The notes beneath the pieces were generated by a model, which did not search any database, was not told where the DNA came from, and worked only from the letters and a program-made list of their open reading frames with translations. Source: Halorubellus litoreus (lineage in GTDB: Archaea > Halobacteriota > Halobacteria > Halobacteriales > Natrialbaceae). Taken from it: a stretch of DNA of 64,000 nt. Below, piece after piece: positions 49,154-56,739 of the stretch. The stretch spans positions 682,001-746,000 of the forward strand of contig NZ_JAZAQL010000002.1 of NCBI RefSeq assembly GCF_037081675.1. Reading direction: 5' to 3'. Both the position numbers and the translations under genes were made by a program. The stretch's first letter is position 1; each line of letters starts with the position of its first letter.

Positions 49154-50449
49154 ATGGCACGGAACGTGCGAAGACGTGACGTACTGAGCGGCATCGGCGC
49201 AGCTGGACTCGCAAGCACCGCGGGCTGTATCGGCGGCCTCGGCGGCGGCGGCGGCGGTGGCCCCGACATGCTCACGGTCGTCGGCTACCCCGAAGACGGC
49301 ATCCAGCTGTTCCGGGACTTCTACAGTTCCTACAGCGACGACGTCAACATCCTCATCCCCGACGGGCTCCGCGACGGCGACCTGCCGGGTCAGGTCGGGA
49401 ACGACATGAGTAACATCACCGGGACCGCACCCGCTGCGGGCGGCCCGAACCAGGAGGCGTTCCAGTCGCTGTACGAGGACGAGTACGGCGAATCCCCCGG
49501 CGTCTTCACGACGCAGTCCTACGACTCCGTCGCGGTCGGTATCCTCGCGAACGCCGCGGCCGGCGAGAACGACGGCACCGCCATCCGAGACCAGATGCGG
49601 AACGTCGCCAACCCCGGCGGCATGGAGGTCGGCGTCGAGAACTTCGTCGAGGGCGTCGAAGCCGCCGCGAACGGCGAGGACGTGAACTTCCAGGGGTCGT
49701 CCAGTTCCGTGAACTTCGACCAGAACGGTGACCCGGCGTCCGCCGCGTACGCCATCTGGGAGTTCACCGAGGGCGGCACCGAGACCGCGGAAGTCCAGCA
49801 GTTCGAGGGCTCGAACCCCGACGGGAACGGCCCGAGCGCCGACGAGATCCCCGGTGGCATGGGCCGCGAGATCATGGTCGGTATCCTCCTCCCGGAGACC
49901 GGCGCGCTCGCGTCCACGGGCGCGGACATGATCAACGCCGCACAACTCCCCGCCATCCAGGTGAACAACGCCGACATCGACCTCGAGGTCACGACGCAAC
50001 TCGAGGACACGGAGACGAACTCCCAGTCCGGCGTCGCCGCCGCGAACTCCCTCGTCAACGCCGGGTTCCCGTACATCTGCGGGAGCGCGTCCTCCGGTGT
50101 GAACGTCCCGGTCAGCCAGGAGGTCCTCATCCCGAACCAGGTCGTCGGCTGCTCGCCGTCCTCGACGGCGCTGTCCGTCACGAACCTCGAGGACGACGAC
50201 TACATCTTCCGGACGGCACCGTCCGACCGCCTGCAGGGCCGCGTCATGGCGCAGGTCGCGAGCGAGCGCCTTGAAGCCGAGAGCGCCGCGACGCTGTACG
50301 TCAACAACGACTACGGCCAGCAGCTCTCGAACCGGTTCTCCAGCGTGTTCGAGGACGAGTTCGACGGGAGCGTGTTCCGTCAGGTCGCGTTCAACCAGGG
50401 CGAATCCTCGTACAGCTCCGTCGTCAGCGAAGCGATGTCCGCCGAGTAA
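49154..50449 (+). CDS. Branched-chain amino-acid-type substrate-binding lipoprotein with circularly permuted order
   Basis: The 431-residue protein has a Tat signal and lipobox (RRRDVLSGIG, STAGC with Cys25) and a Gly linker (27-36), as in haloarchaeal Leu/Ile/Val-type binding lipoproteins. After that, the order is reversed compared with the family. Residues 37-218 are the half that is normally C-terminal (VVGYPEDGIQLFRDFYSS, LIPDGLRDGDLPG, LANAAAGEN, NVANPGG). Residues 237-431 are the normally N-terminal half (REIMVGILLPETGALASTG, AAQLPAIQVNNADIDLEV, GCSPSSTALSV, YIFRTAPSDRLQGRVMAQ and finally SSYSSVVSEAMSAE). The usual internal joint would connect MSAE to PDML, exactly the two new ends. Total length is normal. 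The livHMGF operon is downstream on the other strand. Confidence 0.85.
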   Translation: MARNVRRRDVLSGIGAAGLASTAGCIGGLGGGGGGGPDMLTVVGYPEDGIQLFRDFYSSYSDDVNILIPDGLRDGDLPGQVGNDMSNITGTAPAAGGPNQEAFQSLYEDEYGESPGVFTTQSYDSVAVGILANAAAGENDGTAIRDQMRNVANPGGMEVGVENFVEGVEAAANGEDVNFQGSSSSVNFDQNGDPASAAYAIWEFTEGGTETAEVQQFEGSNPDGNGPSADEIPGGMGREIMVGILLPETGALASTGADMINAAQLPAIQVNNADIDLEVTTQLEDTETNSQSGVAAANSLVNAGFPYICGSASSGVNVPVSQEVLIPNQVVGCSPSSTALSVTNLEDDDYIFRTAPSDRLQGRVMAQVASERLEAESAATLYVNNDYGQQLSNRFSSVFEDEFDGSVFRQVAFNQGESSYSSVVSEAMSAE

Positions 50450-50934
50450 GCCGGGAGACGACCCACAGATTCCCGTTTTCTTTCGACGCCACGCTCGATA
50501 GCGACGCCATCGACTCGCACCGGCTTCTTTCGACGCCAGCGGTCGCGGTGCCCGCTGACGGTCCGCGAACCCACCGCTCGCGTCCGAGTCCGGATGAACG
50601 CGGATGAATCGTTTGCAGCACCCAGTTACGTGCCGGTAACGCCACGACCTCGCATCCGCGTTCGCGGACACGACGACGTTACCCGCTGCATCGACGTGGC
50701 CGGTCACGCGCCCGACAGCACCGGGTAACTTCGGGTGACGCGCTCGCCACCACGATAAGCGGCGCTGATGTGCGGGTGGACGTCCGGTTACCACCCTGGG
50801 CGACGCTCGATTCGTCGGGCGTTCGACCCCTGAAACGACGTGAAATCGGTACCATAGTGTTACGTCAACCGCCCGAATCCGGCCCGGTTCGACACCGCAT
50901 CATAACAAAGCGACGAGCGACCCGCGACGTAGGT
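50450..50934. other. Intergenic region with clustered GTTAC/GTAAC sites
   Basis: About 485 nt separate the binding-protein stop from the DUF4397 start. A pyrimidine-rich CGTTTTCTTTC at 50474-50484 may end the upstream transcript. Two similar TTCTTTCGACGCCA-type strings occur near 50479 and 50525. GTTAC or GTAAC occurs at 50625, 50636, 50678, 50725, 50787 and 50859; the first two form an inverted repeat. A CATAACAAAG TATA-like box near 50901-50907 precedes the GTG at 50935 by about 28 nt. No gene is seen. Confidence 0.5.
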
Positions 50935-51900
50935 GTGCGCTCGAAGATCACATCCACGAAGGTACTCGCGCTGGTACTCGCGGTCGCACTCGTCGGGAGT
51001 ACCGTCGCGTACGCCACAGCCATCGACTCGAACCGGACGGCGGACCAACACACTGTCAGTCAGGACACCTCGTACCTGCGCGTCGTGCACGCCTCGCCCG
51101 ACGCGCCCTCGGTCGACGTCGTCGTCGACAACGAGAAGGTGCTCTCTGGCGTCGAATTCGGGACCGCCAGTGACTACCTGTCGCTCCCGGCCGGAACGTA
51201 CAACATCTCCATCCTCGTGAGCGGCACCGAGACCGCGGTGTTCGAGGACACGGTGACGCTGTCGCCGCGGTCCGTGACGACCGTCGCAGCGAGCGGCGAG
51301 GTCAGCGAGAACGCGAGCTCGACGTTCGAGCCCGTGTTCTACGCCGACGACGCGTTCACGCCCGCCGAGAACGAGAGCGCCATCTCGGTCGTGCACCTCT
51401 CGCCGGACGCGCCCGCGGTCGACGTCACCGCCGCGAACGGGAGTGTCGTGCTCGCGGAGAACGTGACGTTCCGGAACGGTTCCGACTACGTGTCGGTGCC
51501 CGCCGGGAACTACACGGTCGAGATCCGCGCGGCGTCCGCCGACAACGACGGGCAGGTCGTCGAGACCGTCGACGCGTCCCTGGAGGGCGGGACCGCGTAC
51601 ACCGCGTTCGCCCTCGGCTACCTCGACCCCGAAGCGTCACCGGTCGACAGGCCGTTCGAGGTCCTCCTGACGGAGGACGCCACGTTCACGGTGGAACTCC
51701 CCGGTGCGGACGAACCGGTCGACAACGGGACGACCGAGCCACCCACCGAGACGCCTGGTACCGAGACGACGACGCCGGTGACCGAGGTTCCGGGTAACGA
51801 GACGACGACGCCGGTGACCGAGGTTCCGGGTAACGAGACGTCGGTCCCGGAGACCACCACCCAGGCGACCGGCAACGAAACGGCGGTGATCGTCTTCTGA
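50935..51900 (+). CDS. DUF4397-domain secreted protein with Thr/Pro-rich tail
   Basis: From the GTG at 50935 the product is 321 residues. A hydrophobic signal/anchor (TKVLALVLAVALVGSTVAYA, about 7-26) is followed by tandem DUF4397-like modules with LRVVHASPDAPSVDVVVDN near 48-66 and ISVVHLSPDAPAVDVTAAN near 147-165; YLSLPAGTYNISI and YVSVPAGNYTVEI mark the repeats. The last 60 residues are a Thr/Pro/Glu/Asn stalk, with a 12-residue unit TPVTEVPGNETT duplicated. DUF4397 proteins are extracellular and often surface-bound; here no C-terminal anchor is visible after the stalk. A leaderless GTG start is supported by the CATAACAAAG box. It lies between the binding protein and the liv operon. Confidence 0.85.
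   Translation: MRSKITSTKVLALVLAVALVGSTVAYATAIDSNRTADQHTVSQDTSYLRVVHASPDAPSVDVVVDNEKVLSGVEFGTASDYLSLPAGTYNISILVSGTETAVFEDTVTLSPRSVTTVAASGEVSENASSTFEPVFYADDAFTPAENESAISVVHLSPDAPAVDVTAANGSVVLAENVTFRNGSDYVSVPAGNYTVEIRAASADNDGQVVETVDASLEGGTAYTAFALGYLDPEASPVDRPFEVLLTEDATFTVELPGADEPVDNGTTEPPTETPGTETTTPVTEVPGNETTTPVTEVPGNETSVPETTTQATGNETAVIVF
51763..51834. repeat. 36-bp in-frame tandem duplication in the DUF4397 stalk
   Basis: Two perfect 36-bp units, 51763-51798 and 51799-51834, encode the repeated Thr/Pro/Val/Glu/Asn stalk unit. Their identity at DNA level implies recent duplication. Confidence 0.85.
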
Positions 51901-52092
51901 GGAGGCGGTCGTCGAGACAGCCGGCGCTCGCTACGTGCGTTCGCTCTGCGAGAGAATCGCATCCCCGTCTCCCCGAGCGAATGAGACGGGTCGTATCAGC
52001 ATCCGGTCGACTGCGTTCAGAGAGACGGACGGTCCGCCGCCCCACCGGTCGAACCCGGAAGGGCGACGGTACCCGTCCACGAGTCCGGGGTG

Positions 52093-52908
52093 TCAGCCGC
52101 CGAGGAAGTCCTGGCGGACCTGTGGGTCGTTGAGGAGCGTCGTTCCCTCGTCCTCGTAGCGGTTCTTCCCGTCGACGAGCACGTACCCGCGGTCGCAGCG
52201 CCGCAGCGCCTCCTTCGCGTTCTGCTCGACCATCAGGACCGCCGTCCCGGCGTCGTTGATCTCGTCGATCTTGTCGAACATCTCCGCGACGAGGTCCGGC
52301 GCCAGCCCCGCAGACGGCTCGTCGAGCAAGAGGAGCTCGGGGTCGAGCATCAGCGCGCGACCCATCGCGAGCATCTGCTGTTGCCCGCCCGAGAGCGTCC
52401 CCGCCTTCTGGTCCTGGCGTTCCTCCAGGATGGGGAACCGCTCGAACACCTCGTTCAGGCTGTCCTGCGGGACGTCCTCGAGGATGTACGCGCCCATCTC
52501 GAGGTTCTCGCGGACCGTCAGCGTCCCGAACACGTTGTCGTTCTGCGGGACGTACCCGAGCCCGAGGTGGATGATGTCCTCCGGACGCATCGTCGTGATG
52601 TCGTTCGTCCCGAACTGCACGGTCCCGCCCATGTGGCTGGTGAGGCCGAACACGGACTTCATCACCGTCGACTTCCCCGCACCGTTCGGGCCGACGATGG
52701 TGACGTACTCCTCGTCGTTCACGTCCATGTCGACGTCCGTCAATATCTGGAGGTCGCCGTACCCGGCGTCCAGGTCGCGCACGGAGAGGATGCTGTCCTC
52801 GTAGAGCGTGACCTCCGTCGCCGCGCTCGTCGCCGCGCCACCGTCCGGCTGGAAGCCGCTCGACGATTCGTCGGCTGTCGCGTCCGCCGCCGTCGGTTCG
52901 TCGGTCAT
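52093..52908 (-). CDS. livF: Branched-chain amino acid ABC transporter ATPase LivF
   Basis: The 271-residue ATPase has a long acidic N-terminal lead (about 1-40), then the LivF core. Walker A is GPNGAGKST near 73-81, the Q-loop is in GYVPQNDNVFGTLT, the signature is LSGGQQQMLAMGRAL near 172-186, and Walker B is LLLLDEPSAGLAPDL. It powers high-affinity uptake of Leu/Ile/Val or related solutes with LivG. The start at 52908 overlaps the livG stop by 4 nt (ATGA). It is the last gene of a four-gene leftward operon, and the downstream gap (51901-52092) separates it from the convergent DUF4397 gene. Confidence 0.93.
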   Translation of the reverse strand: MTDEPTAADATADESSSGFQPDGGAATSAATEVTLYEDSILSVRDLDAGYGDLQILTDVDMDVNDEEYVTIVGPNGAGKSTVMKSVFGLTSHMGGTVQFGTNDITTMRPEDIIHLGLGYVPQNDNVFGTLTVRENLEMGAYILEDVPQDSLNEVFERFPILEERQDQKAGTLSGGQQQMLAMGRALMLDPELLLLDEPSAGLAPDLVAEMFDKIDEINDAGTAVLMVEQNAKEALRRCDRGYVLVDGKNRYEDEGTTLLNDPQVRQDFLGG

Positions 52909-53786
52909 ACCTCACCTCCGAGGTACGCCTCGATGACGTCTTCGTTGTTCCGCACGTCCTCCGGCGTCCCTTCGGTGAGGATGCGGCCCTGATGCATCAC
53001 GATGACTTTCTCGCAGTTCTGCATGATGAGGTCCATGTCGTGCTCGACGATGAGGAACGTGTACCCCTGGTTGCGGAGTTCGTGGATGTGCTCCAGGAGC
53101 CGCTCCTCGAGCGTCGGGTTGACGCCCGCGAACGGCTCGTCGAGCAGGAGCATGTCCGGGTCCGTCAGGAGCGCGCGCGCCATCTCCAGGAGCTTCCGTT
53201 GCCCGCCGGAGAGGTTCCCCGCGTACTCGTTCGCGAGGTGCTCGATGTCGAAGAACTCGAGGGTCTCCCACGCGCGCTCTAAGATCTCCTCTTCCTGTTT
53301 GTTCACGTCGTTCCGCGCGAACACCGACCGCCAGAGTGCTTCACCGCGCTGATGCATGGGAGCGACCATCATGTTCTCCAGGACGGTCATCTCCGAGAGT
53401 TCGCGCGCGATCTGGAACGTCCGCACGAGCCCGCGCTCCGCGACCTCGTACGGCTCCAGGCCCGTGATGTCCTCGCCGTTGAACTCCACGACCCCGGAGT
53501 CGGGCGTGTACGTGCCCGTGATGCAGTTGAACGTCGTCGACTTCCCGGCGCCGTTCGGACCGATGAGGCCCGTCATCGAGCCCTTCTCGATCTCGAACCC
53601 GGCGCCGTCGACGGCCGTGATACCGCCGAACGTCTTCCGGAGGTCCCGTACCTTCAGCGGGACGTCGACCATGTCCGCGCTCTCGGAGACCGCGTCCAGT
53701 TCGACGTCCGCGTCGGCGTCCGGAACCGTTACACCGCCCGATTCTGCCTCCGAGTCGGTTGCGTCCGAGGGTTCGGCGTCACTCAT
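52905..53786 (-). CDS. livG: Branched-chain amino acid ABC transporter ATPase LivG
   Basis: The 293-residue ATPase has an acidic 45-residue lead, then Walker A GPNGAGKST near 79-87, the LivG-specific region GLVRTFQIARELSEMTVLENMMVAP near 123 (quoted as GLVRTFQIAREL), the signature LSGGQRKLLEMARAL near 205-219, and Walker B MLLLDEPFAGVNPTL. LivG and LivF form the nucleotide-binding pair of the transporter. Its ATG at 53786 overlaps the livM stop by 4 nt, and its own stop overlaps the livF start. Confidence 0.93.
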   Translation of the reverse strand: MSDAEPSDATDSEAESGGVTVPDADADVELDAVSESADMVDVPLKVRDLRKTFGGITAVDGAGFEIEKGSMTGLIGPNGAGKSTTFNCITGTYTPDSGVVEFNGEDITGLEPYEVAERGLVRTFQIARELSEMTVLENMMVAPMHQRGEALWRSVFARNDVNKQEEEILERAWETLEFFDIEHLANEYAGNLSGGQRKLLEMARALLTDPDMLLLDEPFAGVNPTLEERLLEHIHELRNQGYTFLIVEHDMDLIMQNCEKVIVMHQGRILTEGTPEDVRNNEDVIEAYLGGEV

Positions 53787-55189
53787 TGGTCCTCACCTCC
53801 GTCGGTCGCGGGCTGCTTGTTGGGGCGCGTGAGCGGGATGCTCGACGCGGACTCCTTCCGGTGCCCGAGCAGGCCGTCCGGCCGCCGGTGCATGAGCCAG
53901 ATGAGGACGACCCCCATCAGGAACAACTGCAGCTGGCGGATGGAGTCGAGCGTGTAGAGCAGCATCGGGAAGATGTCCCCGCTTCCGAGGGGCGCCATCG
54001 CCATCCCGAAGCTCGACGGCGCCTCGGGGTTCCCGAGCACCGTCTCGACGATGTTCTTGAAGTACCGCGGACCCTGGAAGAGGAACGCGGCGAAGATAGC
54101 GCCACCCATGACGCTCCCGGTGTTCGACCCGGAGCCGCCGATGATGAGCGCGATCCACACGTAGAACGTGATGCGTGGCCGGAACGTGTTCGGCGTCACC
54201 GACCCCTGCGTGCCGAACCAGAGGATGCCGATGAGGCCCATGAGCGCACAGCCGACCATGAACGACTTGATCTTGAAGACGTTCGTGTTCTTCCCGAGCG
54301 CGTTCGTCACGTCCTCGTCCTCGCGGACGGCCTTCAGGACGCGACCGAACGGCGAACTCCCGATGCGGGTGATGAGGACGTAGAACCCGCCGAGCACGAG
54401 CAGGAGGACGAACGCGTACGCGAAGTTGTCCACGACCGGCTTCGGGTTGTTCGGGATGGCGGTCCCGACGGCTTCGACGACGACGCCGAGATACACCTCC
54501 TCCCATAACCACCCTGATTGGCCGAACACGAGGTCGAACGGCACGGACGCGGTGCGGACGAACACCTCGAGCGGGTCGCCGTAGTCGAGGATGACGCCGT
54601 CACCGCCGCCGAGACCGACCTTGTAGCCCGCGATGTCCGTGCTACTCAGCGTGTCCGAGAGCAGTGAGAACCGGACGATCTCGGACAACGCGATTGTGAC
54701 GATCGCGAGGTAGTCCGCGCGGAGTCGAAGTGCCGGCAGCGCCGCGATGAGGCCGAGGATGGCGGCTGCGGCCATCCCGCCGACGATACCGACGAGGAGC
54801 GGGAGGCCGAACCCGCCGACCTCGGCGGCGCTCGTCCCGGAGCCGAACACGGGCTTCGAGAGGACGCCCGTGATGTACACGCCGGTCGCCATGAAGCCGA
54901 CGATACCGATGTTGAACAGGCCCGTGTACCCCCAGTGGAGGTTCAGCGCGAGCGCCGACATCGCGAACACCGCGATCCAGAAGCTCAACTGGCCGAGCTG
55001 GTTCATCAGCCCACGGAACGGCAGGCCGATGACGAGGCCACCGATGAGGTACAGCGCGAACACGCCGACGAGGAGCGTGAGGAGCATGTACGAGTCGTTC
55101 CGGAAGTCGATCCCGAACAGGACCGACTGGTCCTCCTCCTCGCTCTGCCCGTACCCCTTCGCTTCGTCGCCGCTGTCCGTCTCGCTCAT
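53783..55189 (-). CDS. livM: Branched-chain amino acid ABC transporter permease LivM
   Basis: From the ATG at 55189 the permease has 468 residues and about ten hydrophobic segments. LivM motifs include LHWGYTGLFNIGIVGFMATG near 84-103 and PALRLRADYLAIVTIALSEIVR near 150 (quoted as PALRLRADYLAIVTIALSEI). The EAA-like loop is SPFGRVLKAVREDEDVTNALG near 293-313 (quoted SPFGRVLKAVREDEDVTNA). Two loops, at about 187-255 and near the C-terminus, are longer than in bacterial LivM. The frame extends upstream of 55189 into livH, so the ATG that overlaps the livH stop (ATGA) is chosen. It forms the membrane channel with LivH. Confidence 0.92.
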   Translation of the reverse strand: MSETDSGDEAKGYGQSEEEDQSVLFGIDFRNDSYMLLTLLVGVFALYLIGGLVIGLPFRGLMNQLGQLSFWIAVFAMSALALNLHWGYTGLFNIGIVGFMATGVYITGVLSKPVFGSGTSAAEVGGFGLPLLVGIVGGMAAAAILGLIAALPALRLRADYLAIVTIALSEIVRFSLLSDTLSSTDIAGYKVGLGGGDGVILDYGDPLEVFVRTASVPFDLVFGQSGWLWEEVYLGVVVEAVGTAIPNNPKPVVDNFAYAFVLLLVLGGFYVLITRIGSSPFGRVLKAVREDEDVTNALGKNTNVFKIKSFMVGCALMGLIGILWFGTQGSVTPNTFRPRITFYVWIALIIGGSGSNTGSVMGGAIFAAFLFQGPRYFKNIVETVLGNPEAPSSFGMAMAPLGSGDIFPMLLYTLDSIRQLQLFLMGVVLIWLMHRRPDGLLGHRKESASSIPLTRPNKQPATDGGEDQ

Positions 55190-56304
55190 GCTGTCGACCT
55201 CCCAGAGAACAGCCCCTGTGGACGCGCGACCAGGACGAGGATCATGACGACGAACGCGGCGGCGCGAGCGAACCCGGACGGTATCCAGATGACCGCCGTC
55301 GAGGCCGTCAGGCCGATGACGAGGCCGCCGAGGATGGCGCCGTACACCGACCCGATGCCGCCGAGGATGACCGCTGCGAAGATGAGCAGGAGTAGCAGCC
55401 AGCCGTCGTTCCAGCTGAGGGTGCCCTTCCAGAGGACGAACATGTACCCGGCGATGCCGGTGAGGCCACCGCCGATGATCCACGTCGACCGGATGACGCG
55501 TTCGGTCGGGATGCCCGTGATGCGGGCGAGGGATTCGTCGTCACTCATCGCGCGCATCGCCTTCCCGAGCTTCGTGCGCTGCAGGAGGAAGTGCACGCCG
55601 AGCATGAGGCCGCCAGCGACGATGACGAGGAAGCCGTCGTGTAGCGTGAGCGGGACGGTTCCGTCGAGGACGAGCGGCCGGATGTCTGGGACGGTCCCAG
55701 CGTCGGTGGTGCCGCGCGTACTGGAGTCGAAGACGAACAGGATGAGGTACCGGAGCGCGAACGCCACCCCGATACTCGTGATGAGCAGCGGGATGCCGCC
55801 GGCGTCCCGGATGGGTTTGAACATGAACCGGTCGATGAACAGTGCGAGCCCGATGGTGAGGCTCCCGGCGACGATGAGGCCGGCGAGCACCGCGAACGGC
55901 GTGTTCACGATGTTGACGCCGAGTGCGCCACCGAAGACGGAGCCGCCGGCGCCGACGAGCGCGAGCGACCCGATGTTCGCCTCGGCGCCGAAGCCGCCGG
56001 CGATGAGGTACGTGACGGACCATCCGGAGAACGCGCCGGCGGTGATGTAGTCACCGTGGGCGAAGTTCGCGAAGTTCAGGATGCTGTACGTCATCGAGAG
56101 TCCGATCCCCGCGAGTCCGATGACGAGGCCGCGCATGAGTCCGTCCTTGATGAGTCCGAGCATGCCGGATATCGCCAGCTCTCCCGTGAGGAGCTGACGA
56201 AGCATGTCCAGTAGAAGGACGACTCCGATGAAGACGAGAGCGGCTGTCATCGGCTTCTCGACGATGAGCTCTCTACCTCTCGTTACTGATTCTGATGCTC
56301 CCAT
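55186..56304 (-). CDS. livH: Branched-chain amino acid ABC transporter permease LivH
   Basis: The 372-residue permease has about eight hydrophobic helices. It contains the LivH motif GLSMTYSILNFANFAHGD near 68-85, RYLILFVFDSSTRG near 184 and the EAA-like loop RTKLGKAMRAMSDDESLA near 240-257, with GGIGSVYGAILGGLVIG near 315-331. It is the first gene of the livHMGF operon. On the complement, a TTAACTA box near 56338-56344 lies about 35-40 nt before the ATG. The binding protein that normally precedes livH is absent here and may be the permuted one at 49154. Confidence 0.93.
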   Translation of the reverse strand: MGASESVTRGRELIVEKPMTAALVFIGVVLLLDMLRQLLTGELAISGMLGLIKDGLMRGLVIGLAGIGLSMTYSILNFANFAHGDYITAGAFSGWSVTYLIAGGFGAEANIGSLALVGAGGSVFGGALGVNIVNTPFAVLAGLIVAGSLTIGLALFIDRFMFKPIRDAGGIPLLITSIGVAFALRYLILFVFDSSTRGTTDAGTVPDIRPLVLDGTVPLTLHDGFLVIVAGGLMLGVHFLLQRTKLGKAMRAMSDDESLARITGIPTERVIRSTWIIGGGLTGIAGYMFVLWKGTLSWNDGWLLLLLIFAAVILGGIGSVYGAILGGLVIGLTASTAVIWIPSGFARAAAFVVMILVLVARPQGLFSGRSTA

Positions 56305-56739
56305 GTGTGTGGCTTACAAGGAAAGCGCGACAAGGAGATAGTTAAGTCTTGCCCGACCTATCATTTCCGTTGGATACGGAGTGGCCGACGAGGAGCGTCC
56401 GGTCGCCGTAGCCGTTCGTCCGAAGGCGCCCGGTTACTACGTCGGGTTTCCACCGGTTCGAGAGCACGTCACCGTTCAGAAACTACCACGTATCGAACCA
56501 GCGTTTATAATAAAACAGACCAGTCTGGTGGCCGTCTGGATATCGACGGTACCGCCGCCAGACGCCGGGATTGCATCGCGTACGGCGGTCACGTCACCTG
56601 GAAGGTCATGGCACTCGCCAAATCCATTCAGGATGCTGTCACACCCCACGAGAGTTCAACTCACACAGTGAATCGTGGCAACGAACCCGCCCTGTCGAAC
56701 AAAGAAAGGTCTTTCACGGGGCCCCGCGGAACCCCAAGC
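56305..56739. other. Long leader/intergenic region before pgk with a strong AT-rich promoter
   Basis: The 435 nt between livH and pgk have no supported gene. TTTATAATAAAA at 56504-56515 is the strongest TATA-like sequence in the region; rightward it would start transcription near 56540, leaving about 200 nt of leader before pgk or a separate small RNA. A GGTCTTTCACGG stretch near 56708 lies about 30 nt before the pgk ATG. Confidence 0.45.
56504..56515 (+). promoter_or_regulatory. Strong TATA-like element upstream of pgk
   Basis: TTTATAATAAAA is far more AT-rich than its surroundings and has the form of an archaeal TATA box. Its distance of about 225 nt from the pgk ATG suggests either a long leader or an unannotated transcript. 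Confidence 0.4.

Noticed and set aside
56305..56739. Open frame joining the livH-pgk gap to pgk
   Set aside because: The upstream residues lack family similarity and include the AT-rich promoter; pgk clearly begins at 56740.
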